Source of the DNA: CALDTK01 sp965215215
GTDB taxonomy: Bacteria; Bacteroidota; Bacteroidia; Chitinophagales; Saprospiraceae
Assembly (NCBI GenBank): GCA_965215215.1
Contig: OZ244043.1
Span: 2,542,001-2,606,000, forward strand
Direction of reading: 5' to 3'
DNA length: 64,000 nucleotides
Under the pieces are notes generated by a model that was not told the origin of the DNA, made no database searches, and saw only the letters and a program-made list of their open reading frames with translations. This document shows, piece by piece, positions 17,694-25,701 of the stretch. Numbering within the stretch: the first letter of the stretch is position 1; each line of letters opens with the position of its first letter. The position numbers and the translations under genes are program-made.

Positions 17694-19334
17694 TTGGATC
17701 TTCTACGCAAATCACCCCTTTTTTTCCTGCTCGTTGTAGTCGCGAGCTCGAGCGCGCGGGCTCAGGCGCCGCCGAGCATCGGACCTTTTTCGACGACGCT
17801 TCCGATCTTTCGGATCACGCTGGCGGGCGACAGCATCGTCGACGAGCCGAAGGTGGCCGGACGGCTGGAGGTGATCGACGATGCAACGGGCTCGAACGCT
17901 TCCGACGCGACGGAGGTACAGCTTTCGGTGCCGATCGGTATCGAGATCCGCGGACGTTCTTCGCAGGGGTTCGACAAGAAGTCGTTCGGGTTTGAGACCT
18001 GGGATGCGGAGCAGAACGACGCGGATGTAGCGCTGCTCGGCCTCCCGGAAGAAAGCGACTGGGTGCTGCACGGACCTTATTCCGACAAGACCCTCGTGCG
18101 CAATGCCTTCGCCTACACGACGGCCCGGACGTTTACGGAGTTTGCTCCCCGGAGCCGCTTCCTGGAGCTGATCATCGACGACGACTACCGGGGCGTCTAC
18201 CTGCTCGTGGAGAAGGTAAAGCGCGGCGAGAACCGCGTGGACGTCAGTAAGCTCAGGGGAGAGGACGTCAGCGGGGATGAGCTTACGGGAGGGTACATCC
18301 TGGAGAACGCTCTGGAGTTTCCGGAAGAGGGAAACGGCTGGACGGGGGTGCTCAGCGGTCAGGTCGGAGAGTTTCAAGACGGGCAGTACAGCTACGTGTA
18401 CCCCAAAGGAGAGGACATACAGCCCGAGCAGGCGGCTTACATCAAGGACTTCATGGATGCGTTCGAGGGCTCGCTCATCGAACGAAGCTTCGTCGATCCG
18501 GAGGAGGGTTACGCCGCGTACGTCGACCTCGGGTCGTGGACGGACTACGTCGTCTTCCAGGAGTTGACCCGGGACGTGGACGCCTACCTCGGATCGACGT
18601 TCCTGTGGAAGGAGAAGGACAGCAAGGGCGGCAAGCTGCACGCCGGTCCGGTGTGGGATTTCAACCTCGGCTTCGGGAACGACGATTACTGCGGGGGCAC
18701 GGGGACGTACGGGTTCGCTATCCAACGTAACGAGGTTTGCAACCCCAAGCTCAGGCCGCTCATTTGGACGCGCGTTTGGGAAGATCCGGCTTTCAAAGAT
18801 CGGGTCGCCGAGCGTTGGCAGGGTCTGCGGCAAGGCCCGCTCTCCGACGAGGCCATCCTCGCTCGCTACGATTCGCTGATCACCCTAATCGACGCGTCGG
18901 GGGCCCGGGAGCGCAACTTCGCCCGGTGGCAGTTTGTGACCGGCAACTACCGCTGGCCGAATCCCTTCGTGGGGGCCACCTACGAGGAGGATGTCGCGTA
19001 CATGCGGGACTGGTTGGTGGGTAGGACGACTTGGCTCGACGGGGCCCTCGGAGCGACGGTACCGACGGCGACCGCGGAACTCGTCGCCGATTTGCCGCTG
19101 CATCCGAACCCCGTGGCGGCCGGGCAGTCGATTACGGTCGACTTGCCCAAAGGCGGTGCCCCCGGAACGAGTATCCGCATCCACGGTACCGCCGGACAGG
19201 TGGTCGGAAGCTATCCCGTCCCCGCCAATGACCCTCGACTAACGTTGAGCATCCGGACACCCGGTCTGTATTTGGTCGAGCTCCGAAGTGCCGATGGGGC
19301 CCGGGTGAGCACGCGGCGGATCGTGGTTTATTAG
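17694..19334 (+). CDS. CotH kinase-family secreted protein with T9SS sorting domain (second of tandem pair)
   Basis: 546 residues from a TTG start, which gives a clean signal peptide (MDLLRKSPLFFLLVV to ARAQ). It is closely related throughout to the preceding protein: PFSTTLPIFRIT, IRGRSSQGFDKKSFG, DWVLHGPYSDKTLVRNAFAY and LELIIDDDYRGVYLLVEKV recur. It ends with a T9SS domain starting LPLHPNPVAAGQ, shorter than in its partner because the Gly/Asp/Pro-rich linker is missing. 193 bp separate the pair, so separate promoters are possible. Tandem duplication is the simplest origin. Confidence 0.9.
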   Translation: MDLLRKSPLFFLLVVVASSSARAQAPPSIGPFSTTLPIFRITLAGDSIVDEPKVAGRLEVIDDATGSNASDATEVQLSVPIGIEIRGRSSQGFDKKSFGFETWDAEQNDADVALLGLPEESDWVLHGPYSDKTLVRNAFAYTTARTFTEFAPRSRFLELIIDDDYRGVYLLVEKVKRGENRVDVSKLRGEDVSGDELTGGYILENALEFPEEGNGWTGVLSGQVGEFQDGQYSYVYPKGEDIQPEQAAYIKDFMDAFEGSLIERSFVDPEEGYAAYVDLGSWTDYVVFQELTRDVDAYLGSTFLWKEKDSKGGKLHAGPVWDFNLGFGNDDYCGGTGTYGFAIQRNEVCNPKLRPLIWTRVWEDPAFKDRVAERWQGLRQGPLSDEAILARYDSLITLIDASGARERNFARWQFVTGNYRWPNPFVGATYEEDVAYMRDWLVGRTTWLDGALGATVPTATAELVADLPLHPNPVAAGQSITVDLPKGGAPGTSIRIHGTAGQVVGSYPVPANDPRLTLSIRTPGLYLVELRSADGARVSTRRIVVY

Positions 19335-19430
19335 TGGCCAACCTCGGAGCTCGGTACCGCCGTTATTATATCCGCTTCTAGTTGCCGTCGGCGGGCGCGT
19401 ATCGATTTTCGGTCGTTCGATATGTTTCTT

Positions 19431-20786
19431 TTACTCATTTTTACCGATCGTAATCGCTTGCGAATCGAGGTACTCGCGTACCCGCGCGTAGCTAACGGTT
19501 TGTTGCGCGAAGTAACTGGTCGCCGCGGCGATTTGCGAGGCGGTAGCCCCGAGCTGCATCAGGATATTCTGCAGGTGCATCCGCATGTGCCCCGCCTGGA
19601 TTCCGGTGGTTACCAGCGAACGCACGGCGGCGAAGTTTTGCGCCAGGCCCGCAGCGCCCACGATTCGCATGAGCTGTTCCGCGTCCGGATGCTGGAGAAG
19701 CTCGAGGCTCGTCGCGGCGAGCGGGTGCGCCGTAGTTAGTCCGCCGACGGTGCCGAGCGACATCGGTACCTCCAACCAAAATCGAAATTCGTCCCCGTCG
19801 AGCGAGCACCGACTCAGGGAACGGTACTGCCCGTCGCGCGCCGCGTAAGCGTGCCCGCAGGCTTCCACGGCGCGGAAGTCGTTGCCCGTAGCGATCACCA
19901 CCGCGTCGATACCGTTGTAGATTCCCTTGTTGTGCGTGGTGGCGCGGTGGGGCGACACCCAGGCGAGGTCCACGGCCTTGCAGAATTTTTCCGCGAGTAC
20001 TCCGGACGACTGACCAGCGGCACCCGGACCGAGGTCGTCGATGGCGCAACCGACCTCCGCGCGCACGAGGCACTCCGGGGTGTAGTTGCTCAGGATCGCC
20101 ATCACCACCTCCGGGGCGGCTGCGGTGTCGAGGCCCGCTGTTTTGGCGAAAGCCTGCGGCAACGCCTGGCCCCAGCTCTCGAGCACGGAGTTGATGAAGT
20201 TCGCGCCCATCGAATCGCGGGTGTCGAACTCGCCCTGCAGCTCGTACGTACCCCCGGCCCCGGGGTGGCGCAACAGCTCGACCCCGAGGATGCCCCCGCC
20301 GCGGCCCCGCATGTTCGCGGTAAGCTCCGCCGAGGCGACGTGAAGCTGCTCGGTGAGTTGGGGGAGGGCAGCGCGCAGGGCGGCTTCGGCGCCGTGCCAA
20401 TCGAAGAAGAGCTGGCCGACCTTGGTCACCCCGAGCACCTCGGTGCGGAAGCCCCCCCGGCGCCCCCAGTACTTCGCCGCGGCCGACGCCGCGGCCACCA
20501 CGCTGCTCTCCTCTACGGCCATCGGGAGGGCGTACAGCTCGCCGTCGATGCTGAAATTGGGCGCTACGCCGAGCGGCAGGGGGAAGTTTGCGATCGTATT
20601 CTCGGCAAATTTGTCGAGGGTAGCCTGCACGGGGGGGGCCGCGTGATCGTGGCTTCGCCAACGCAGCAGCAGCTCCTCCGGACTTTGGCCGTAAGCCTCG
20701 GCGGTCCACCGCCTGCGCTGCTCCTTGCTGAGCTTGGAGAACCCATCCACCCAGCGCCGCTGCGCCCCGCCGAAAGCACTGGCCAC
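19431..20786 (-). CDS. mvaA: Hydroxymethylglutaryl-CoA reductase, class II (degradative-type sequence)
   Basis: 451 residues from GTG 20786, two bases after the fni stop (TGACCGTG). The frame is open further upstream but only as antiframe of fni. Class II features: FAENTIANFPLPLGVAPNF, RDSMGANFINSV, THNKGIYNGIDAVVIATGND (catalytic Lys) and GIQAGHMRMHLQN (catalytic His). It interconverts HMG-CoA and mevalonate. Coupling to type 2 IPP isomerase means a biosynthetic mevalonate route despite the class II sequence. The exact hairpin motif at 20150 encodes AFAKT here. Confidence 0.93.
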   Translation of the reverse strand: MASAFGGAQRRWVDGFSKLSKEQRRRWTAEAYGQSPEELLLRWRSHDHAAPPVQATLDKFAENTIANFPLPLGVAPNFSIDGELYALPMAVEESSVVAAASAAAKYWGRRGGFRTEVLGVTKVGQLFFDWHGAEAALRAALPQLTEQLHVASAELTANMRGRGGGILGVELLRHPGAGGTYELQGEFDTRDSMGANFINSVLESWGQALPQAFAKTAGLDTAAAPEVVMAILSNYTPECLVRAEVGCAIDDLGPGAAGQSSGVLAEKFCKAVDLAWVSPHRATTHNKGIYNGIDAVVIATGNDFRAVEACGHAYAARDGQYRSLSRCSLDGDEFRFWLEVPMSLGTVGGLTTAHPLAATSLELLQHPDAEQLMRIVGAAGLAQNFAAVRSLVTTGIQAGHMRMHLQNILMQLGATASQIAAATSYFAQQTVSYARVREYLDSQAITIGKNE

Positions 20787-20788
20787 GG

Positions 20789-21826
20789 TCAGCGAACCTT
20801 TAAGTAGGCACGGGCGAGCTCGAGGCCGCGTACCTGCGCGGCCACGTAGGCTTGCAGGGTGGCGTACTCCCCGGTGGCGTGCCGCAGGAAGGGCGACGCC
20901 TGACCGTAGAGGCTCGGCAGGGTGCACTTGCTCCGGAGGTGGTACCCGTCGAGAAAATCCTTGACCCCGCCGGAGATGATGACCTGCCGACAGGCCAACG
21001 CCCCGCCGAGCCCGGCGGACACCTCGTTGACGGTGTCGACCATCTGCGCGGCGGTGTGCCCGATGCGTTCGAGCGACGTGTAGACCTGTCGCCGGACGGG
21101 GTCGGAGCGCAGCAGCTCGAGGCGACTGAAGTTCGTGCCCCCCCCGGCCGCAAACTCTACGGCCACGAGGGGGAGTCGGAGTAGGCGCCCCAGGGAAGCC
21201 GGGCCCATGCCCTGACCGACCTCCTTCACGATGAGCGGTGTGTCGACGCTGTCGAGCAACCGCTCGAGGGTATCGATCGGGGGTACGGTAAACTGGTCTC
21301 CTTCCGGTTGCAGCCACTCCTGCAGTGGGTTCACGTGCACGATGAGCCCGTCGGCCCGCAGCAGATCGACGAGCCGCAAGATGCGATCCTCCTGCCCGCG
21401 GTCGAGCAGTTGCTCCACCTGCGCGATGCCGAGGTTGGCGTAGAGTGGCAACCCGGGGCCCAGCAACGGCCGCACGTCGAAATCGGGGAGGCGAGCGCGG
21501 TCGGTGAGCAGCGCCCGACACGACCCGAGCCCCATACCCATCCCGAACTCCCCGCAGGCGCGGGCCAGATTTCGGTTGATGTCGCGGGCGCGTTCGGTGC
21601 CCCCCGTCATGCTCGAAACCCAGATCGGGCTGGCCAGCGTGTGCCGACCGAAGGGGGTCTCCGGCAGGCTCCCCGCCGTCGGGTGCGCCGCGAGCATGGG
21701 TTCGTAACTGAAACGCTCGTCGAGCTCCGTTGCCCCCGTTTGGGCCTCGAAGGCCAGGGCGATGTGGTCCGCCTTCCGCTCGGGCGCCCGGGTGTCGTCG
21801 TTGGGGAAGGTCTTCGTCACGATCAT
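20789..21826 (-). CDS. fni: Isopentenyl-diphosphate delta-isomerase, type 2 (FMN)
   Basis: 345 residues, family length. It converts isopentenyl-PP to dimethylallyl-PP using reduced FMN. Diagnostic motifs: RKADHIALAF at the N-terminus, PIWVSSMTGGT, GLGSCRALL, YANLGIAQ, VHVNPLQEW, IVKEVGQGM and EFAAGGGTNFSRLE, with the flavin-phosphate site IISGGVKD. It is the first gene of a two-gene isoprenoid operon with HMG-CoA reductase, tightly spaced. Divergent from rplM across a 235-bp region. Confidence 0.95.
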   Translation of the reverse strand: MIVTKTFPNDDTRAPERKADHIALAFEAQTGATELDERFSYEPMLAAHPTAGSLPETPFGRHTLASPIWVSSMTGGTERARDINRNLARACGEFGMGMGLGSCRALLTDRARLPDFDVRPLLGPGLPLYANLGIAQVEQLLDRGQEDRILRLVDLLRADGLIVHVNPLQEWLQPEGDQFTVPPIDTLERLLDSVDTPLIVKEVGQGMGPASLGRLLRLPLVAVEFAAGGGTNFSRLELLRSDPVRRQVYTSLERIGHTAAQMVDTVNEVSAGLGGALACRQVIISGGVKDFLDGYHLRSKCTLPSLYGQASPFLRHATGEYATLQAYVAAQVRGLELARAYLKVR

Positions 21827-21924
21827 CTGCTTGCTGGGACAAAGAAAGGCGCGGCGAGGTTTTGCGCCCGTAACCGGCCAGTGCTCAAGCTAGTGCGAAA
21901 TTTCAACTGTTTATCAGGGGATTA

Positions 21925-21938
21925 GCTTTCGCAAAAAC
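21925..21938 (-). repeat. Interspersed hairpin motif (exact copy) in the fni-rplM intergenic region
   Basis: GCTTTCGCAAAAAC on the plus strand (hairpin strand GTTTTTGCGAAAGC on minus). It lies about 35 bp upstream of the putative rplM promoter. Confidence 0.85.
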
Positions 21939-21959
21939 ATTAAAATCTTTTCTGCGCAC

Positions 21960-21990
21960 TTGGTGATGCTGCGAAGAAAGGATACTTTCG
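21960..21990 (+). promoter_or_regulatory. Putative promoter of the rplM-rpsI-rpsB-tsf operon
   Basis: TTGG (-33-like, 21960-21963) and TACTTTCG (-7-like, 21983-21990) are separated by 20 nt from TTG to TA, matching the Bacteroidota TTG/TAnnTTTG layout with one base different. The leader to the TTG start at 22062 would be about 65 nt. Confidence 0.5.
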
Positions 21991-22061
21991 CGACCGCTTA
22001 CGAGCGAGGTGGCCGGCGAATGCTTCGCTACGTTGCCTGATCACCCTCGAAACCTGGGCTC

Positions 22062-22526
22062 TTGAATACCCTCAGCTACCGCACCGTTTCGGCGAACAAC
22101 GCCTCAGCCCTGGCCGACCGCAAGTGGTTCGTCCTCGATGCCGAAGGCCAGACCGTCGGTCGCCTTTCCTCCCGCGTGGCGCACGTCCTGCGGGGCAAGC
22201 ATAAGCCGAGTTACACCCCGCACGTCGACTGCGGTGACAACGTCGTTATCGTCAACGCCGACAAGGTGCTCTTCAAGGGCAACAAGGAAGTCACCAAGGT
22301 GTACCTCCGCCACTCGGGCTACCCCGGTGGCCAGAAGGCGACTACCCCGGAGCGCCTACGCGCGTCCCACCCCGAACGCATCCTCGAACACGCCATCAAG
22401 GGCATGCTGCCGAAGACGAAGCTCGGTCGCGCGATGTACCGCAAGCTCTACGTCTACGCGGGCGCCGAGCACCCGCACAAGGCTCAGCGGCCCGAGACCC
22501 TCACCTTCCCCTCCTTAGCTCAGTAA
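22062..22526 (+). CDS. rplM: 50S ribosomal protein L13
   Basis: 154 residues from a TTG start giving NTLSYRTVSAN, which matches the N-terminus of Bacteroidota L13. WFVLDAEGQTVGRLSSRVA, the DNVVIVNADKV strand and YRKLYVYAGAEHPH are diagnostic. It is an early-assembly protein of the large subunit and leads the rplM-rpsI-rpsB-tsf gene cluster. Confidence 0.97.
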   Translation: MNTLSYRTVSANNASALADRKWFVLDAEGQTVGRLSSRVAHVLRGKHKPSYTPHVDCGDNVVIVNADKVLFKGNKEVTKVYLRHSGYPGGQKATTPERLRASHPERILEHAIKGMLPKTKLGRAMYRKLYVYAGAEHPHKAQRPETLTFPSLAQ

Positions 22527-22533
22527 CCCCCCT

Positions 22534-22920
22534 ATGGATACCATTAACGCCCTCGGACGACGCAAAGCCGCCGTCGCACGCGTGTACCTGCGCCAAGGCT
22601 CGGGACAGATCACGATTAACGGCAAGGAGGTGGCCGACTACTTCCCGCAGAAGCACATCGAGTACAAAGTGAACGCCCCCTTCAAGGAGCTGGAGGTCGG
22701 CGAGCTCTACGACGTGGTCGTGAACGTGAGCGGCGGGGGCTTCAAGGGCCAGGCCGAAGCCATCCGCCTGGGCATCTCCCGAGCGCTCGTCAAGGTGAAC
22801 GAAGATTTCCGCAGTCCGCTCCGGGCGCAGAAGTTCCTCACGCGCGACTCGCGCGTCGTCGAGCGTAAGAAGTACGGTAAGCCGAAGGCCCGTAAGAGCT
22901 TCCAGTTCTCGAAACGATAG
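22534..22920 (+). CDS. rpsI: 30S ribosomal protein S9
   Basis: 128 residues. LGRRKAAVARVYLRQGSG and the C-terminal RKSFQFSKR, whose terminal Lys-Arg reaches the P-site tRNA, identify S9. It follows rplM after 7 nt, the usual arrangement. Confidence 0.97.
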   Translation: MDTINALGRRKAAVARVYLRQGSGQITINGKEVADYFPQKHIEYKVNAPFKELEVGELYDVVVNVSGGGFKGQAEAIRLGISRALVKVNEDFRSPLRAQKFLTRDSRVVERKKYGKPKARKSFQFSKR

Positions 22921-22956
22921 TCGCCGCCCCCCTCACCTCCCTCTAAGCAGATCACC

Positions 22957-23919
22957 ATGGCCAAGCCAACCTACCAGGAGCTCCTCGACGCGGGCGTTCA
23001 CTTCGGTCACCTCAAGCGCAAGTGGAACCCCAAGATGGCGAAGTACATCTTCGCGATGCGCAAGGGCATCCACATCATCGACCTCAACCGTACGCTCGAG
23101 GAGCTCGACCGCGCCGGTCGTGCGATGAAGCAGCTCGCCCGTTCGGGCAAGAAGATCCTCTTCGTCGCCACGAAGAAGCAGGCCCGTGACGTCGTGTCCG
23201 AGTGCGCCGCCGAGGTCAACATGCCTTACGTCACCGACCGGTGGCTGGGCGGTATGCTCACCAACTGGCAAACCATCCGCCGCTCGATCCGCAAGATGCA
23301 GTCGATCGACGGCATGCTCGCCGACCAGAGTCTGTCGAGCATCACCAAAAAGGAGCGCCTCATGCTCACCCGGGAGCGCGAGAAGCTCAACCGCGTGCTC
23401 GGCGGTATCTCCGAGCTCAACCGCGTGCCTTCGGCCATCTTCATGGTGGACATCTCGCACGAGCACATCGCGCTCAGCGAGTCGAAGCGCCTCGGGCTAC
23501 GGACCTTCGCGATGGTCGATACCAACTCGGATCCGACCACCGTCGACTTCGCCATTCCGGCGAACGACGATGCCTCCAAGGCCATCGAGATCGTAGTTCG
23601 ATACATGACCGAGTTCATCAAAGAGGGTCTCCAGGAGCGCCAGACGCAGAAAGCCGAGAAGGAAGCCGCCGACGCAGAAAGCTCGAAGTTGGCCCAGCAA
23701 GCCGATGCCCCACCGCAGGAGGCCAAGGTCCAAGCCGCACCCGCCCGGCCCGCGGCCGCCGCCGCACCGGTGGTCGCGCCGCCGCCGGCCGCCGCCGAAC
23801 CTGCCCCCGCCGCAGCTACCGCGCAACCTGCGCCGGTACCCGCAGCGGCCCCCCCCGCGTCCACGACCCCCGCGGCCGACTCCGCACCCGAGAAGGCCAC
23901 AGGAGAGGCTACGGCGTAA
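22957..23919 (+). CDS. rpsB: 30S ribosomal protein S2 with Ala/Pro-rich C-terminal extension
   Basis: 320 residues. Residues 1-225 are canonical S2 (LDAGVHFGHLKRKWNPKM, FVATKKQARDVV, DRWLGGMLTNWQTI, AIFMVDISHEHIA). About 75-90 residues follow, rich in Ala, Pro and acidic/basic residues, low in complexity and probably disordered (from about 23638). Many Bacteroidota S2 proteins have C-terminal tails; this one is long. It is placed between rpsI and tsf as expected. Confidence 0.96.
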   Translation: MAKPTYQELLDAGVHFGHLKRKWNPKMAKYIFAMRKGIHIIDLNRTLEELDRAGRAMKQLARSGKKILFVATKKQARDVVSECAAEVNMPYVTDRWLGGMLTNWQTIRRSIRKMQSIDGMLADQSLSSITKKERLMLTREREKLNRVLGGISELNRVPSAIFMVDISHEHIALSESKRLGLRTFAMVDTNSDPTTVDFAIPANDDASKAIEIVVRYMTEFIKEGLQERQTQKAEKEAADAESSKLAQQADAPPQEAKVQAAPARPAAAAAPVVAPPPAAAEPAPAAATAQPAPVPAAAPPASTTPAADSAPEKATGEATA

Positions 23920-23956
23920 GCGCGCGTACGCCCCCCTAAATCCCCAAAGAAAGAAA

Positions 23957-24799
23957 ATGAGCCAAGTAGCTATTTCCGCCTCCGACGTCAAGAAGCTCCG
24001 CGACATGACGGGAGCCGGCATGATGGACTGTAAGAAAGCCCTCTCCGCCGCGGACGGCGATTTCGATAAAGCCGTTGAGGAGTTGCGCAAGCGCGGCCAG
24101 AAAGTGGCCAGCAAGCGTGCCGACCGCGATGCTACCGAAGGGGTGGTAATCGCGTTGGTCAACGAAACGAACGACAAAGGGATCGTACTCAAGCTGACGA
24201 GCGAAACCGATTTCGTGGCCAAGAACGAGGACTTCGTGGCCGTCGCGCAGCAGATGGCCGAAAAGGCGCTCGAGGCTTTTCCGTCGACCCTCGAAGCGCT
24301 GAATGAGGTCAAGTTCGACGACAAGCTCACCATCGCCGAGAAGGCGACCGAGCGTACCGGTGTGATCGGCGAGAAGATCGAGGTCAACGAGTACGGCCGC
24401 CTCGAAGCGCCGCTCGTCGTCGCGTACAACCACATGGGCAATCGCGCCGGAGTCATCGTTGCGCTCACCAAAGCCGGCGACCAGTTCGTGGCTTCCGGTC
24501 GCGACGTAGCCATGCAGGTAGCCGCCATGAAGCCGGTCGCCGTCGACAAGGACGGCGTCGACGCCTCGGTGGTCGAGAAAGAGATCGAGATCGGGAAGGA
24601 AGTAGCCCGTAACGAGGGCAAGCCCGAGGCCATGCTCGATAAAATCGCGCAGGGTAAGCTCAACAAGTTCTACAAGGAGAACACCCTGCTCAGTCAGGCC
24701 TTCGTGAAGAACGGGAAGCAGTCGGTCTCCGATTACCTCAAGGAGCAGGACAAGGATCTGACCGTAACGGCCTTCGAGCACATCGCCGTCGGCGGGTAG
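23957..24799 (+). CDS. tsf: Elongation factor Ts
   Basis: 280 residues from ATG 23957 (MSQVAISASDVKKLRDMTG); the open frame upstream is a shadow of the rpsB tail. VKKLRDMTGAGMMDCKKAL and LTSETDFVAKNEDF are diagnostic of the UBA domain and the core contacting EF-Tu. It is the nucleotide exchange factor for EF-Tu. A-rich sequence (AAAGAAAGAAA) precedes the ATG. The stop codon lies inside a perfect 20-bp-arm palindrome. Confidence 0.97.
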   Translation: MSQVAISASDVKKLRDMTGAGMMDCKKALSAADGDFDKAVEELRKRGQKVASKRADRDATEGVVIALVNETNDKGIVLKLTSETDFVAKNEDFVAVAQQMAEKALEAFPSTLEALNEVKFDDKLTIAEKATERTGVIGEKIEVNEYGRLEAPLVVAYNHMGNRAGVIVALTKAGDQFVASGRDVAMQVAAMKPVAVDKDGVDASVVEKEIEIGKEVARNEGKPEAMLDKIAQGKLNKFYKENTLLSQAFVKNGKQSVSDYLKEQDKDLTVTAFEHIAVGG

Positions 24800-24832
24800 C
24801 TCGCCCCCTCACGAGGGGGCGAGCTACCCGCC
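24791..24832. terminator. Perfect 20-bp-arm palindrome at the end of tsf
   Basis: Arms 24791-24810 and 24813-24832 are perfect reverse complements separated by only two bases. The tsf stop codon (24797-24799) is inside the left arm. A C-run, not a T-run, follows, so on the plus strand it is not a canonical intrinsic terminator; it could be a terminator, an mRNA 3'-stabilising hairpin or a protein site. Confidence 0.65.
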
Positions 24833-24942
24833 GCCCCCCCGATAGGGATACGTACACGAGTCCGTAAGCCGGTTTCCCCTGTCGTGGGAAGCCGGCTTAC
24901 GCATTTCTGGAACTTTAGCGCGCGGGCCCTGCCGACCCCGTT

Positions 24943-24950
24943 TACCTTCG
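24943..24950 (+). promoter_or_regulatory. -7-like box upstream of pyrH
   Basis: TACCTTCG followed by five bases and the pyrH ATG. It fits TANNTTCG, recurring at the same distance before the asnS and FkbM genes. It would give a leaderless or nearly leaderless mRNA. Confidence 0.35.
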
Positions 24951-24955
24951 CGGCC

Positions 24956-25666
24956 ATGGCTTCGAAGTACAAACGCGTCCTCCTCAAGCTGAGCGGTGAG
25001 AGTCTGATGGGCGATCAGGAATTCGGCATCTCGGCCGATATGCTACGCCACTACGCCCAGCAGGTAAGCGAACTCTGTAGGGCGGGTATCGAGGTGGCCA
25101 TCGTCATCGGCGGCGGCAACATCTTTCGCGGCCTGCAGGCCGCGGCCTCGGGCATCGAACGCACGCAGGGCGACTACATGGGTATGCTCGCCACCGTGAT
25201 CAACGGGATGGCCCTGCAGAGCGGGCTGGAAGCGGCCGGCGTAAATACGAGGCTCATCTCGGCGATCAAGATGGACGCCATCGCCGAGCCGTACATCCGC
25301 CGCCGGGCCGTACGCCACTTGGAGAAAGGACGGGTCGTGATCTTCTCGGCCGGACTCGGGAGCCCGTTTTTTACGACCGATTCCGCCGCCGCACTGCGCG
25401 CGATCGAGCTCGACGCGGACGTCATTTTGAAGGGTACTCGCGTAGACGGGATCTACTCCGCCGATCCGTTGCTCGACGCGACGGCCACCCGGTTCGAGAC
25501 ACTGTCCTTCGACCAAGTCATCAAGCTCGACCTGAGTGTAATGGACATGACCGCATTTACCCTTTGCCGGGAGAACGACCTACCGATCATCGTTTTCGAC
25601 ATCAACTTCCCGGAGAACCTCCGCCGGATCATCGAGGGTGAAGCCGTGGGGACGCTCGTGACTTAG
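24956..25666 (+). CDS. pyrH: UMP kinase
   Basis: 236 residues from ATG 24956 (MASKYKRVLLKLSGESL). Amino-acid-kinase fold: LLKLSGESLMG, VIGGGNIFRG, and the KGTRVDGIYSADP loop. It phosphorylates UMP to UDP with ATP. It lies downstream of tsf as in many bacteria, but here the long palindrome and a promoter-like box separate it, suggesting independent transcription. Confidence 0.97.
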   Translation: MASKYKRVLLKLSGESLMGDQEFGISADMLRHYAQQVSELCRAGIEVAIVIGGGNIFRGLQAAASGIERTQGDYMGMLATVINGMALQSGLEAAGVNTRLISAIKMDAIAEPYIRRRAVRHLEKGRVVIFSAGLGSPFFTTDSAAALRAIELDADVILKGTRVDGIYSADPLLDATATRFETLSFDQVIKLDLSVMDMTAFTLCRENDLPIIVFDINFPENLRRIIEGEAVGTLVT

Positions 25667-25701
25667 TCTGCCGACGGCCCCGACCCCGCTACCGACTCGG
25701 G

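Noticed and set aside
19431..21842. A single uninterrupted 803-codon minus-strand frame covering both HMG-CoA reductase and fni DNA.
   Set aside because: Its first ~350 codons are an antiframe of the well-matched fni gene; only the part after GTG 20786 matches HMG-CoA reductase.
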